NCBI GenBank assembly: GCA_963711465.1
Contig: CAVQEG010000001.1
Location: 682,001 to 746,000, forward strand
Source: CAVQEG01 sp963711465
Lineage (GTDB): Bacteria; Bacteroidota; Ignavibacteria; OLB7
Length of the DNA: 64,000 nt
Direction of reading: 5' to 3'
Made by a program: the position numbers and the translations under genes. Positions 8,778 through 17,638 of this stretch are shown piece after piece. The notes beneath the pieces were generated by a model. The model saw only the letters and a list, made by a program, of their open reading frames with translations, did no database searches and was not told the DNA's origin. The first letter of the stretch is position 1. Each line of letters begins with the position of its first letter.

Positions 8778-9260
8778 ATGCGCAGGTCGGTCCTGTTTCT
8801 CGATGACGATCCAATTCGAATCCGCGAAATCACCTCTCGCCGGGAGGCACTCGGCTGCGATCTCACGGTGGTCGAAACCGCCCGTGCGTGTATCGAGACA
8901 TTGTCGAGCCGGTCATTCGACCTGGTTATGCTCGACCATGATCTCGGCGGCGAGGTCTTCTGCGACAGCGACCGGGAGGACTGCGGTATGGAAGTGGTCC
9001 GGTGGCTGCGCTCGCACGGCGGCTCGCACGGCGCGTTCATCGTTCATACGATGAACACGGTGGCCGCAGCGGCGATGTTCCTGGAGCTGCAGCGGATGGG
9101 ATACCAGGTGCGTCAGGCACCGTTTGGCTCCGGCGGATTCTACGATTACCTGTACGAGACGCTCGGGATCGTGCCCGATCGGCGCCTGCGGCGACGTCGC
9201 AGAACGGTGGGGGAGCGTGTCCGCGAGTACTTCCGATCGCTGCGTCTCGGGGGGCGATAG
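8778..9260 (+). CDS. Receiver-like protein, cyclic-phosphate-processing (cREC) type
   Basis: This 160-residue protein starts like a response-regulator receiver (RSVLFLDDDPIRIREI) and has the central acidic strand VMLDHDLGGE. The LFLDDD plus LDHDLGG pattern matches the divergent stand-alone cREC receiver family better than CheY-type receivers: the usual Lys near the end is not evident, and there is a conserved HTMN segment instead. It has no output domain, only a basic tail (RRLRRRRRT...). An alternative GTG start lies two codons upstream. It is divergent from pccB and no kinase is adjacent. The family's proposed role in processing cyclic phosphates is a prediction, so the function remains open. 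Confidence 0.6.
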   Translation: MRRSVLFLDDDPIRIREITSRREALGCDLTVVETARACIETLSSRSFDLVMLDHDLGGEVFCDSDREDCGMEVVRWLRSHGGSHGAFIVHTMNTVAAAAMFLELQRMGYQVRQAPFGSGGFYDYLYETLGIVPDRRLRRRRRTVGERVREYFRSLRLGGR

Positions 9261-9359
9261 CAGCCGTTTCCCCGCGTCGATCGGTGATTGACACGCTCTC
9301 CGGCGGAGCACCGTCATGATGCTTTGCCGGTACTCGACGAATGTGGATCTTCCGAGTCT

Positions 9360-10052
9360 ATGCCCACACGCGACCTCGTCATTGCCATCGATGGACCGGC
9401 GGCCTCCGGCAAGAGCACGACCGCCCGCATCGTCGCCGATCGGCTCCACTACGTCTACATCGACACCGGTGCGATGTACCGTGCGGTGACGCTCGCGGTG
9501 CTGCGTGCGGGAATCGACCCGACGGACGTCGACGAAGTGGGGAGCTTGGCCGCCTCACTGGATGTTTCGTTCAGGCGGGCCGATGACGGCACCCGTCACG
9601 TCCTTCTCGATGGATATGATGTCTCCTCGGAAATCCGACTTCCGGAGGTGACCGCTTCGGTCTCCCGGATAAGCTCCTATCCGGCCGTGCGCGCCCACCT
9701 GGTCGCACTGCAGAAGCGAATGGGACGTGACGGTGGCGTTGTACTCGACGGGCGTGATATCGGAACCGTCGTGTTTCCCGATGCCGACGTCAAGGTGTTC
9801 ATGGTCGCCGACATCGACTCCCGCGCCAGACGTCGCCTGGGAGATCTGGTGCGCGCCGGAACGCCGATGGATCTCGAGGAATTGCGCGAGGATATCGAGC
9901 GCCGCGATTCCATTGACTCCTCCCGCGCCGCCAGCCCGCTACGCAAGGCCGATGATGCCGTCGAGATCGACACGTCCGGTCTCACGATCGATCAGCAGGT
10001 CGAGCGCGTCCTCGCACTCGTGCGATCGCTCGACGACCGTGTCCACGAATAA
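9360..10052 (+). CDS. cmk: Cytidylate kinase
   Basis: Cmk phosphorylates CMP and dCMP to the diphosphates. The 230-residue protein has the P-loop GPAASGKST at residues 12-20, IDTGAMYRAVTLA next to it, LDGRDIGTVVFPDADVKVF in the middle, and the family's RRDSIDSSRAASPL segment. The open frame extends 72 bases upstream, but ATG 9360 puts the P-loop at the usual distance from the N-terminus. pyrC follows after only 29 bases, so the two pyrimidine genes are probably co-transcribed. Confidence 0.93.
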   Translation: MPTRDLVIAIDGPAASGKSTTARIVADRLHYVYIDTGAMYRAVTLAVLRAGIDPTDVDEVGSLAASLDVSFRRADDGTRHVLLDGYDVSSEIRLPEVTASVSRISSYPAVRAHLVALQKRMGRDGGVVLDGRDIGTVVFPDADVKVFMVADIDSRARRRLGDLVRAGTPMDLEELREDIERRDSIDSSRAASPLRKADDAVEIDTSGLTIDQQVERVLALVRSLDDRVHE

Positions 10053-10081
10053 CTCCGCGATTCACTTCAACTCCAGCCGCA

Positions 10082-11368
10082 ATGCCCGCCGATCTCTTCC
10101 GCTCCATTCGATTGTTCAATCCTCACCAGGACCTCGACCGCACTGCCGACCTGCTCGTCGTCGACGGTGCGATCGCACGCATTGGCGAAGCGCTCGACGC
10201 GGCCGATGCGATCGAACACGATGCGCGTGGATGGGTCGCGGCACCGGGCTTCTTCGATATGCATGTGCACCTGCGCGAGCCGGGTGCCACGCACAAGGAG
10301 ACCATCGCCACCGGGTGCGCTGCGGCTGCAAACGGAGGATTCACCGGCGTCTGCTGTATGCCGAACACGCGACCGGCCCTCGACGAATCCACCGTGGTCG
10401 ATTCAATCGCCATGCGGTCACGCGATCTGCCGGTATTTGTGATGAGTTCCGGCGCAATTACGGTCGGTCGTGCCGGTGAACAGCTCGCTCCCATGGCCGG
10501 ACTGTACGACTCGGGAGTGAGGATCTTCACCGATGACGGCGATTGCGTCTCATCGGCAGAAGTCATGCGACGCGCGTTCGAATACGCCTCGATGTTCGAC
10601 GGTGCGGTCATGAGCCAGCATTGTGAGGAGCACACGATGACTCACGGGTTCGCAATGAATGAGGGCACGGAGTCGGCGCGGCTCGGTATTTCGGGATACC
10701 CGTCGGTGGCGGAGGAATTGATCATCGCCAGGGACATCATGCTGAGCACGTTCTGCGGAAACCGACCGTACCATGTCTCGCACATGAGCACCGGTGGAGG
10801 AGTCGACCTCGTTCGTCGCGCGAAGGCGTCGGGAAGGACGAATGTGACCTGTGAGGTGACGCCCCACCATTTCGTACTGACCGAGGAGGCCGTGGAGACG
10901 TACGGAACGTTGGCGAAAATGAATCCACCGCTGCGAACGAAGCAGGATCTCGAAGCGATTCACGAGGGACTGCGTGACGGTACGGTGGACGTCATCGCCA
11001 CCGACCATGCGCCGCACACCCTGGCGGAAAAGGATGTGGAATTCGAGGCGGCGCCGAACGGAATAATCGGTCTGGAGACGTCGATTGGACTGTCCTATAC
11101 GTACCTGGTCGAACGTGGGGTGATTTCGCTCGGGCGCATGGTGGAATTGATGTCGATCAACCCGAGGCGAATTCTTTCACTCGAGATTCCAACGATCGAG
11201 GAAGGGGCGACGGCGGATCTGACGATGTTCGCACCGGAGGAGGAGTGGACGGTCGATACGTCGAAATTCCTCACCCGCTCGCTGAATACGCCCTTCGACG
11301 GATGGACATTGCGCGGTCGGCCCAAAGCCATCGTCAATCGTGGGCAGCTGGTGATGAGCCGCTTATAG
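10082..11368 (+). CDS. pyrC: Dihydroorotase (class I)
   Basis: This enzyme closes N-carbamoyl-aspartate to dihydroorotate, the third step of pyrimidine synthesis. At 428 residues it is a class I dihydroorotase of the amidohydrolase superfamily. Zinc ligands include His61 and His63 in FFDMHVHLREPG, later His in the CEVTPHH and YHVSHMS segments, and the catalytic Asp in ATDHAPH. The substrate-binding Arg follows the HxH motif (HLREPG), and CMPNTRP is also present. It is coupled to cmk; pyrE lies about 22 kb further along in this window. Confidence 0.92.
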   Translation: MPADLFRSIRLFNPHQDLDRTADLLVVDGAIARIGEALDAADAIEHDARGWVAAPGFFDMHVHLREPGATHKETIATGCAAAANGGFTGVCCMPNTRPALDESTVVDSIAMRSRDLPVFVMSSGAITVGRAGEQLAPMAGLYDSGVRIFTDDGDCVSSAEVMRRAFEYASMFDGAVMSQHCEEHTMTHGFAMNEGTESARLGISGYPSVAEELIIARDIMLSTFCGNRPYHVSHMSTGGGVDLVRRAKASGRTNVTCEVTPHHFVLTEEAVETYGTLAKMNPPLRTKQDLEAIHEGLRDGTVDVIATDHAPHTLAEKDVEFEAAPNGIIGLETSIGLSYTYLVERGVISLGRMVELMSINPRRILSLEIPTIEEGATADLTMFAPEEEWTVDTSKFLTRSLNTPFDGWTLRGRPKAIVNRGQLVMSRL

Positions 11369-11463
11369 TCGGCCGGCCGCCCCGCTCGGTTGCGTGACAA
11401 GCCGGTTCGCGCGGTGTTTACACCACTGCGTACGGACCTGCCGGCGGCTCGCCGATGGATTGG

Positions 11464-12825
11464 TCAGGTGAATTCCACCAGATCGTGACGCGTGAGGATT
11501 CCCTTCAACAGCCCGTACTCCTCGATGAGCACGGCCCGCGCATCCTTGAGATTGCGCACCGCGTGTGCCACGTCGGTGCGGTGATCGAGCACGGGGAACG
11601 ACGGCTCCATGATTTCACCGACCGGCTTCTCCATCAGGTCGCGATTGTCCATGACCGCTGCCATGACCCGATTGTCGCGCAGCGAACCGATCGAGGTTCC
11701 CTCCTCGATCACCGGCAGCTGGGAGAATCCCTCGCGCGTCATCAGTGCCAGCGCCTCGCGGACGCTCATCGATGGCGTGGCCGACACCAGAGCGGCTATT
11801 CCATTGCGACTGGTCTTCAGATCGAGCACCACCTTGAGATCGATCTTTTCGGGATCGAGAAATCCCTTCTCCTGCAACCATTCGTCGGAGTGATGCTTGG
11901 TCAGATACCGCTCGCCGGTGTCGCAGACGATGACCACCATCACGTCACCCTCCTCGAGCTCCTTTGCCTTCTGAGCGGCAACGACGACGTTCATTCCGGA
12001 GCTGCCGCCGCAGAACACGGCCTCCTCGCGGGCGAGTCGCCGGGCCATGATGAACGATTCGCGATCGGTGACGTTGACGACTTCATCGACGACATCGAAG
12101 TCGAGGTTTCCGGGAATTCGCTCCTGACCGACGCCCTCGACGAGGTAGGGGAGCGCCTCTACGAGCCGCCCGGTTTCCTTATACAGTTTCAACGACGAAC
12201 CAGTAGGATCGGCACCGACGACACGGATGTCGGGATTCTTTTCCTTGAGGTACCGTCCCGTTCCGCTGATGGTTCCTCCGGTTCCCATACCGGCGACGAA
12301 ATGGGTGATCCGTCCATCGGTCTGCTGCCAGATTTCAGGGCCGGTGCCGGCGTAATGCGCGCCGGGATTGGCAGGATTCTCATACTGGTTGAACATCACC
12401 GCATTCGGTATCTGTTCGGAGAGTCGAAGAGCGGTGTTGTAGTAGTAATCCGGAGAACTGGGCTTTGCCGCAGAGGAGACGATCAGGATATCGGCGCCGA
12501 GCGCCTTGAGGTAGCGGACGCGTTCGACCGACGCCTTGTCGGTCATGACGTAGAGGCACCGATAGCCCTTGCGAATTGCTGCGAGCAACAGACCGATTCC
12601 GGTATTTCCGGAGGTCGGCTCGACGATCAGGCCGCCGGGCTGGATTCGGCCGTCTCGTTCGGCCGCCTCGAGCATTCGAATACCGATGCGGTCCTTGACC
12701 GATCCGCCTGGATTCTGACTCTCCATTTTCGCCAGCACCAGTCCCTTCGTCGGACCGATCACGCGGTCGAGTCGAAGAAGTGGTGTGTTGCCGATCATGT
12801 CGGTGACTTGCTCGAAATACTGCAT
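11464..12825 (-). CDS. Cystathionine beta-synthase (PLP domain plus CBS pair)
   Basis: The enzyme condenses serine, or O-acetylserine in some bacteria, with homocysteine to give cystathionine. Residues 1-310 form the fold-type II PLP domain: Lys44 in NPGGSVKDR is the Schiff-base lysine, TSGNTG at 71-76 binds substrate, and GMGTGGTISG holds the phosphate. Residues about 335-453 are two CBS modules (SVREALALM, TRHDLVEF), giving 453 residues in total. That architecture separates it from cysteine synthase CysK, which lacks CBS modules. It converges with pyrC. Transsulfuration is the likely role, although a cysteine-synthase activity cannot be excluded. Confidence 0.87.
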   Translation of the reverse strand: MQYFEQVTDMIGNTPLLRLDRVIGPTKGLVLAKMESQNPGGSVKDRIGIRMLEAAERDGRIQPGGLIVEPTSGNTGIGLLLAAIRKGYRCLYVMTDKASVERVRYLKALGADILIVSSAAKPSSPDYYYNTALRLSEQIPNAVMFNQYENPANPGAHYAGTGPEIWQQTDGRITHFVAGMGTGGTISGTGRYLKEKNPDIRVVGADPTGSSLKLYKETGRLVEALPYLVEGVGQERIPGNLDFDVVDEVVNVTDRESFIMARRLAREEAVFCGGSSGMNVVVAAQKAKELEEGDVMVVIVCDTGERYLTKHHSDEWLQEKGFLDPEKIDLKVVLDLKTSRNGIAALVSATPSMSVREALALMTREGFSQLPVIEEGTSIGSLRDNRVMAAVMDNRDLMEKPVGEIMEPSFPVLDHRTDVAHAVRNLKDARAVLIEEYGLLKGILTRHDLVEFT

Positions 12826-12901
12826 TGCCAGACGGGGTCGAATTGATGGGTGCGGCGGGATCGATCGGCGTGTCGATCGCGCTCGGGCTTGACCAAAGCG
12901 C

Positions 12902-12909
12902 CAAATTTA
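12902..12909 (-). promoter_or_regulatory. Possible -7 box for cystathionine beta-synthase
   Basis: TAAATTTG on the minus strand matches the Bacteroidota-type -7 consensus TAnnTTTG and lies 77 bases before the start codon. No matching -33 box is visible. Confidence 0.4.
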
Positions 12910-12964
12910 CACAAACCGATGCCAGCGACCCGGCCCCGGGTGCGATGCGGCGGGTGTAACGAAC

Positions 12965-12997
12965 GACACCGGAGCCGATGGAATCGACTCCGGTGTC
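12965..12997. terminator. Terminator of the SRPBCC gene
   Basis: A perfect 10-bp inverted repeat (gacaccggag / ctccggtgtc) with a 13-base loop lies 76 bases beyond the stop of the minus-strand SRPBCC gene. Only a short T-containing tract follows on that strand. It separates this gene from the cystathionine beta-synthase promoter. Confidence 0.6.
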
Positions 12998-13072
12998 GGA
13001 TGAAGTCAGACATGTGCGCCCGAGGGTGCACTCGCAGCGCATCGCGCCTCTGCTCGCGAGGGCATCGAGCGA

Positions 13073-13546
13073 CTAGCCGCGATCCTCGACATCTCCTCCG
13101 CGGATGCGCCCGCGCCACTCGCCAGTTGCGCGCTGGCGGCTCTCGATGAAATCCTTGAACCGCTGCAGGTCGCCTTCGACGCGTCCGGTCACGATTCCGA
13201 GGCGGTCGCCGGTCTTCTCCAGTGCACCCTGCGGATCGTACTCGAGTCGCAGATGCACGCGAGTGTGTCCTTCGTCGATCGGAGCGAACGTGACGGTGCC
13301 CTCGTTACTGGCGCCCGAGATGCTGCGCCAGGCGACGCGCTCGTCGGGCACCTGGGAGGTGATCTCCGCTCGCCACGACTCATCCTTTCCGCCGACCTGG
13401 GCGTGCCATTGCAGGTGCGAATCGTCGATCTGCTCGACTGCCTGAATTCCCTTCATGAACTTCGGGAAGTCCTCGAACTGCGTCCATTGATCGTATGCGG
13501 TGCGGATCGGAACGTCGACGTCGATTGATTTTTCAACAGTAGCCAT
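13073..13546 (-). CDS. SRPBCC (START-like) family protein
   Basis: This 157-residue cytoplasmic protein has the helix-grip fold of polyketide cyclase/dehydrase-type (PF03364) proteins, which bind lipids or small hydrophobic ligands. Family features are the first strand VEKSIDVDVPIRTAYDQWTQ, the FEDFPKFMKGIQ segment, and the closing helix with DRLGIVTGRVEGDLQRFKDFIE. The tail is short and charged. A good ribosome-binding site (AGAGGTGA) precedes the start. It has no operon partner; related stand-alone proteins are often stress-induced. The ligand is unknown. Confidence 0.8.
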   Translation of the reverse strand: MATVEKSIDVDVPIRTAYDQWTQFEDFPKFMKGIQAVEQIDDSHLQWHAQVGGKDESWRAEITSQVPDERVAWRSISGASNEGTVTFAPIDEGHTRVHLRLEYDPQGALEKTGDRLGIVTGRVEGDLQRFKDFIESRQRATGEWRGRIRGGDVEDRG

Positions 13547-13675
13547 ATCGGGTCACCTCTGCGGGATTGAGTTGATTGCAGCGTGGAAGCCGCGTGATCC
13601 GCGGCCCGCGCATTGCCGATAAAATTCAACTCTCATGCCACCGGACGGTGGAATCAATCACAACACCTACGCTCC

Positions 13676-14671
13676 ATGTCATCTCGCGCGCAATCACTTC
13701 CGAAGACCGTCGATCTCAACGGCGAGAGCGTCGTCGGGCACCTCCTCGAATGGTTCGACCGCAATGGACGATCATTTCCGTGGCGGTCGATCGATGACGC
13801 TGCGCCATCGAGGGGGCATCTGCACGATCCGTATTCGATTCTCGTGAGCGAGGTGATGCTGCAGCAGACACAGGCGGAGCGTGTCGCCGATCGGCTGGTG
13901 GAATTCCTGGAACAGTTCCCGACGCTTCAATCCCTTGCCTCGGCGTCCCGCGGAACGCTGCTGCGGGCGTGGAGCGGGCTCGGGTACAATCGACGGGCAC
14001 TCAACCTCCAGCGCGCTGCACAGGCCGTCCTCGAGCAGCATGGAGGCCGGTTTCCCGCTGATATCGAATTGCTTCGCGAACTGCCCGGTGTAGGCGAGTA
14101 CACCGCCGCGGCGATTGCCTGCTTTGCCTTTGGTGCGGACGTGCCGGTGGTGGATGTGAACGTGGAGCGGGTGCTTTCGCGGGTGTTTTTCCGGTGTCCC
14201 ACCGAGCGTCACCGGGCACCGGGGAATCTGGTCCGGCGCGTTGCCGGACGGCTGGTTCCACCGGGTGACGCCTATCGGTGGCATGGTGCCCTGATGGATC
14301 TCGGCGCAACGGTCTGTACGGCGCGCCGTCCGAGCTGCGATGACTGTCCGCTGGTGGGCGTGTGTCTCTCGGCGCATCCGGTGGCGATCCAGACGTTCGA
14401 TCCTCGCGGGCGAAGGATCCCCGAGCCGACGATTCGGCGGGAGCCGCGACGACTCTGGCGCGGGAGGATCGTCGAGGCGCTGCGGGTCTCGCGCGGGCCG
14501 CTTCGGCTCGCGGCGCTCATCGACGCTCTCCTTCCGGATGCCTCGCCGGCCGAACGATCGGAATTCGTCCTACTGGCGCGGACGCTCTCTCAGGAGGGGA
14601 TGCTCATCCGCAGCGGCGTCGTCGCCGAGGGCGAGATCACCGAGGAATCGGAGCTGCGACTTCCGGACTGA
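13676..14671 (+). CDS. mutY: A/G-specific adenine glycosylase (MutY family) without the usual C-terminal domain
   Basis: MutY removes adenine mispaired with 8-oxoguanine. The catalytic core is intact: the helix 2 glutamate in SEVMLQQTQ, the helix-hairpin-helix LPGVGEYTAAA, the catalytic Asp in VPVVDVNVERVL, and a complete iron-sulfur motif C-x6-C-x2-C-x5-C (CTARRPSC..C..C). After the cluster there are only about 75 residues, which look like a small winged-helix domain and not the roughly 130-residue NUDIX-like domain that reads 8-oxoG in classical MutY. ATG 13676 was chosen over a TTG start at 13613. A thymine-DNA glycosylase of the same family is a less likely alternative. Confidence 0.82.
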   Translation: MSSRAQSLPKTVDLNGESVVGHLLEWFDRNGRSFPWRSIDDAAPSRGHLHDPYSILVSEVMLQQTQAERVADRLVEFLEQFPTLQSLASASRGTLLRAWSGLGYNRRALNLQRAAQAVLEQHGGRFPADIELLRELPGVGEYTAAAIACFAFGADVPVVDVNVERVLSRVFFRCPTERHRAPGNLVRRVAGRLVPPGDAYRWHGALMDLGATVCTARRPSCDDCPLVGVCLSAHPVAIQTFDPRGRRIPEPTIRREPRRLWRGRIVEALRVSRGPLRLAALIDALLPDASPAERSEFVLLARTLSQEGMLIRSGVVAEGEITEESELRLPD

Positions 14672-14675
14672 GCGG

Positions 14676-15293
14676 CTATTCCCAGTACCGCTCCTCCTTC
14701 CACGGGTCGGCTGAATTGCTGTATCCGTTCTGCTCCCAGAAGCCGGGGCGATCGGCGAGCATGAATTCGAACGACCGTATCCACTTGGCTCCCTTCCAGG
14801 CGTAACGCTTCGGCGTGAACACACGGACCGGTCCGCCGTGTTCGGGTTCGAGCGGTTGACCGTTGAACGAGTAGGCGATCATCACATCCTCCTCGAGCAT
14901 CCACGCCAGGGGCAGATTCGTCGTGTAGCCTCCGTATGCGTGCTGCATGACGTGTGTAGCGGCGGGGTCGACGATTTCGCGGATGGTTTCGAAGAGGTCT
15001 CGAAAGAGCACGCCCGACCAGTCGTCGTCGAACCTCGACCAGTGGGTCACGCAGTGGAAGTCGGCGTTGAGTGTCGTCTGCGGCAGTGCTCGGAGCTCGG
15101 CCAGCGACCAGCTCGGTTCCCGTGAGACGGCGCCACCGATCGTCAGACGGTAGTGGGCCTCCTCGACGATGGGCGTCGGACCGTAGGTGAGAACGGGAAA
15201 CTTCTCGGTATAGATCTGGCCGGTGGGGAGTTTCTCGCGGCCGTATCGATTGGTCGCGGGCAGGTCATTCGGCGTCGTGTTGAAGAGAGACAT
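14676..15293 (-). CDS. Molybdopterin-dependent sulfite oxidase-like oxidoreductase (YuiH type)
   Basis: This 205-residue protein consists of just the molybdenum-cofactor domain of the sulfite oxidase superfamily. Cys81 in DFHCVTHWSR is the expected molybdenum ligand, and the segments HGGPVRVFTPKRYAWKGAKW and the FWEQNGY end are typical of the YuiH/sulfite-oxidase-like group. It lacks a Tat signal peptide and the dimerisation domain, so it is probably cytoplasmic. Its stop lies 4 bases from the converging mutY stop. The gene upstream on the same strand encodes a VWA membrane protein, 36 bases away. The substrate is unknown. Confidence 0.85.
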   Translation of the reverse strand: MSLFNTTPNDLPATNRYGREKLPTGQIYTEKFPVLTYGPTPIVEEAHYRLTIGGAVSREPSWSLAELRALPQTTLNADFHCVTHWSRFDDDWSGVLFRDLFETIREIVDPAATHVMQHAYGGYTTNLPLAWMLEEDVMIAYSFNGQPLEPEHGGPVRVFTPKRYAWKGAKWIRSFEFMLADRPGFWEQNGYSNSADPWKEERYWE

Positions 15294-15329
15294 GGCAGGA
15301 ATCTCGGATTGGGGAATTCGTACGGCGGA

Positions 15330-17501
15330 CTACATCATGCCGCTGCGTTTGCGAAGGAGCCACTCGATGGCAAAGGCGGCGATGGCGGCTGCAAGGAGCC
15401 ACGGGCTGCTCCAGAGCGGGCGTTCCTCGGTCGATTCGATGGTGCGGGGCGCGAAATCCGCGCGCGAGCGGATGTCTTCGGCAAGCGACGCCGTCTGCGC
15501 GGCGGTATAGAAACGGCCGCCGGTACGGCGCGCGAGTTCGCGGAGCAGATCGGCATTCATCGTCGGCTGAAGATACTCCAGCGGCATCTCTCCGACGCTG
15601 AAGCGACCGGCGTCGGTGCCGATCTGACGGCCGTCGTAGGCGCCGGATCCTTCGAATGTGTAGTCGCCGCTCGGCAGGTCGTTGACGACCGCTTCGTAGC
15701 GACCGGTTCCGGCCGGTGCAAGAGTCAGGTCCCGCGTCGTACCTCCGCCACTGAGGCGGACGGAGACGGTCGCGTCGTTCAGCGGACGGTATTGCTCGTC
15801 GTACGTCTGGGCCATGAATCGCACGTGCTCGCCCAGGTTGTATAGCTGCTTGCTGGTGGCGATGCGCACGCGTTTGCCGGTCTCGCGTGTGGCGAGCCAC
15901 CGGAGCGAATTCGAAAGGACGTTGTCGAGGACGCCGAGGCGCTCCTGGCCGCGAACGGCGCGCGGTCCCTCGCCGAGCAGCTGCCACCGATAGATGTCCC
16001 AGCCCAGGATTGCGAGCGAACGACCGCGATCGAGTTTTCGGGAGACGATGATGGGTTCGTCGAGCGTGAGGCCGCCGAGCCGGGCGGTGGCGAGCACATC
16101 GGATTCCGGTCGGGCGGTGACGTGGGTCTCGCTGCGGAAGATCGGCGGGAGCTGGTTCCATGCGGTCGGGTCGCCCACGCGGAGGGCAGGGGAGCTGAGG
16201 CCGGACTTCGTCGGTTCGACCGACACCTGCATCTCGGCGGGGCGGGAAGGGCCGAAGGTGACCGGGAGGATCGATTCGAGCGGCTTGGCACGTTCGACAT
16301 CGAATCGGGAGCCCATGACGAAGAGCACCGGCAGGTGCTGTCGTTCGATAATGCCGGCGAGTCGCGACACCATGTCCGGCGCCGATTCGGTCGTCGGATA
16401 GCCGATGATGATGACTGCCTCGGCGTCGCGGAACGCTGCGGCGTCGAGTGGACCTTCGAGGAATTCCGTTCCGGAGCGCTGAATGAAGCTGCGTACGGTG
16501 ACATCCTTGTCCTCGGTGAGCATCCGTCGTACGAACGCGACATCGGGTGACGGACCGCCGGCGACGATGACGTAGGTGCGTTTGTTCGTGCGCACCTGCA
16601 CGTAGGTGGATCTCGAATTGTTCTTCCCAGTCAGCTCGCTTCCATCGCCGCCGGTGACAGATGCGGTGAGCTTCGCGATTCCCTCGCGCTTCGGGGTGTA
16701 GAGGAAGGTGGCCGTGTACTCGTTGGTGCCGGTGGCGAGCGGGATCTGCTGCGTGGCAATCGTCCCGTTGTCGTCGCGGAGCCGCACCGTCGCCGTTCCG
16801 CCCGCATAGCCGGCGGACTTGACTCGCACTTCCACCGGCAGCTGCGTGTTGACGTAGGTGACGTCGTTGGTGAACAGTTCCTGGAGCGACAGATCCTTCG
16901 GCTCGACCGAATCGCCGAGACCCACGGCGTAGACCGGAACGCCGAGCTTCTCGGCTTCGAGGACGGGATTGGCGCCGGCGTTGTACTGGCCGTCGCTGAG
17001 CAGCACCATCGCGCGGATGTTCCGGGTTCGCAGCGAATCGGCGAGAAGATCGAAGGGTGCCTCCAGCCGCGTTTCGGCCCCGGAAGCGTCGAGCGAATCG
17101 GGATCGAGCGATGCTCCGCGAGCCCGGGCCGAATCGGCGAAGGAGACGTACCGCGCCTGATCGCCGAGCGAAGAGCGATCGAATTCGCCCACGATGTTTC
17201 GTTCGCGCGTGATGCGGTCGGTGTCGCCATCGCGGAGCGTCATGCTCTCGGAGTTGTCCACCGCGACCAGCACACTCGGTTCCTCGGCGCGCACGCTGAT
17301 CAAGGAAAGGACCGGTTCGAACAGGACGAACAGGAGCAGGCCGATACCGATGGTACGCAGGGCGATCAGCGTCCAGCGACGCAGCGGGCCGACGGGTGGA
17401 AGCGTGCGGTGGTAGGTATAGACGGCAACCGCGAAGGCGGCCAGCACGATCAGTCCCACGATCCAGGGACTTGCGGCAAGTCCCAGGGTTGCATCTCTCA
17501 C
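15330..17501 (-). CDS. Membrane protein with von Willebrand A and amidotransferase-like regions
   Basis: This 723-residue protein has two N-terminal membrane helices (about residues 12-30 and 45-70) and one near the C-terminus (about 699-716), so the bulk faces the periplasm. Just after the second helix comes a VWA domain with the metal-site motif DNSES at 82-86 and VLLSDGQYN. Ig-like strands follow, and then a ThuA/GATase1-like region (RTYVIVAGGPSPDVAFVRRML, ILGWDIYRW). The layout matches a family common in Bacteroidota, Acidobacteriota and Planctomycetota, often found near AAA ATPases of the MoxR type, though none is adjacent here. It probably assembles or senses a cell-surface complex. The exact role is unknown. 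Confidence 0.72.
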   Translation of the reverse strand: MRDATLGLAASPWIVGLIVLAAFAVAVYTYHRTLPPVGPLRRWTLIALRTIGIGLLLFVLFEPVLSLISVRAEEPSVLVAVDNSESMTLRDGDTDRITRERNIVGEFDRSSLGDQARYVSFADSARARGASLDPDSLDASGAETRLEAPFDLLADSLRTRNIRAMVLLSDGQYNAGANPVLEAEKLGVPVYAVGLGDSVEPKDLSLQELFTNDVTYVNTQLPVEVRVKSAGYAGGTATVRLRDDNGTIATQQIPLATGTNEYTATFLYTPKREGIAKLTASVTGGDGSELTGKNNSRSTYVQVRTNKRTYVIVAGGPSPDVAFVRRMLTEDKDVTVRSFIQRSGTEFLEGPLDAAAFRDAEAVIIIGYPTTESAPDMVSRLAGIIERQHLPVLFVMGSRFDVERAKPLESILPVTFGPSRPAEMQVSVEPTKSGLSSPALRVGDPTAWNQLPPIFRSETHVTARPESDVLATARLGGLTLDEPIIVSRKLDRGRSLAILGWDIYRWQLLGEGPRAVRGQERLGVLDNVLSNSLRWLATRETGKRVRIATSKQLYNLGEHVRFMAQTYDEQYRPLNDATVSVRLSGGGTTRDLTLAPAGTGRYEAVVNDLPSGDYTFEGSGAYDGRQIGTDAGRFSVGEMPLEYLQPTMNADLLRELARRTGGRFYTAAQTASLAEDIRSRADFAPRTIESTEERPLWSSPWLLAAAIAAFAIEWLLRKRSGMM

Positions 17502-17604
17502 GAGCGGGTCGACGGGTTGAGTGAATTGGTTGAGCCAACGGCGCAGTCGAGCAAGGTATTGAGGCCGCTCGACTCGTCATAATGCATTCTGCGGCACATC
17601 AGGC

Positions 17605-17612
17605 TATCTTGA
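17605..17612 (+). promoter_or_regulatory. Possible -7 box for tsaD
   Basis: TATCTTGA, 27 bases before the tsaD start, differs from the TAnnTTTG consensus at one or two positions. No -33 box is clear. Confidence 0.35.
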
Positions 17613-17638
17613 GAGCTTTTCGACGATGAAACCTGAGA

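Noticed and set aside
15265..17580. 771-codon minus-strand frame overlapping the VWA gene in another frame
   Set aside because: Extremely rich in Arg, Pro and Gly with no domain, while the other frame gives a coherent VWA membrane protein.
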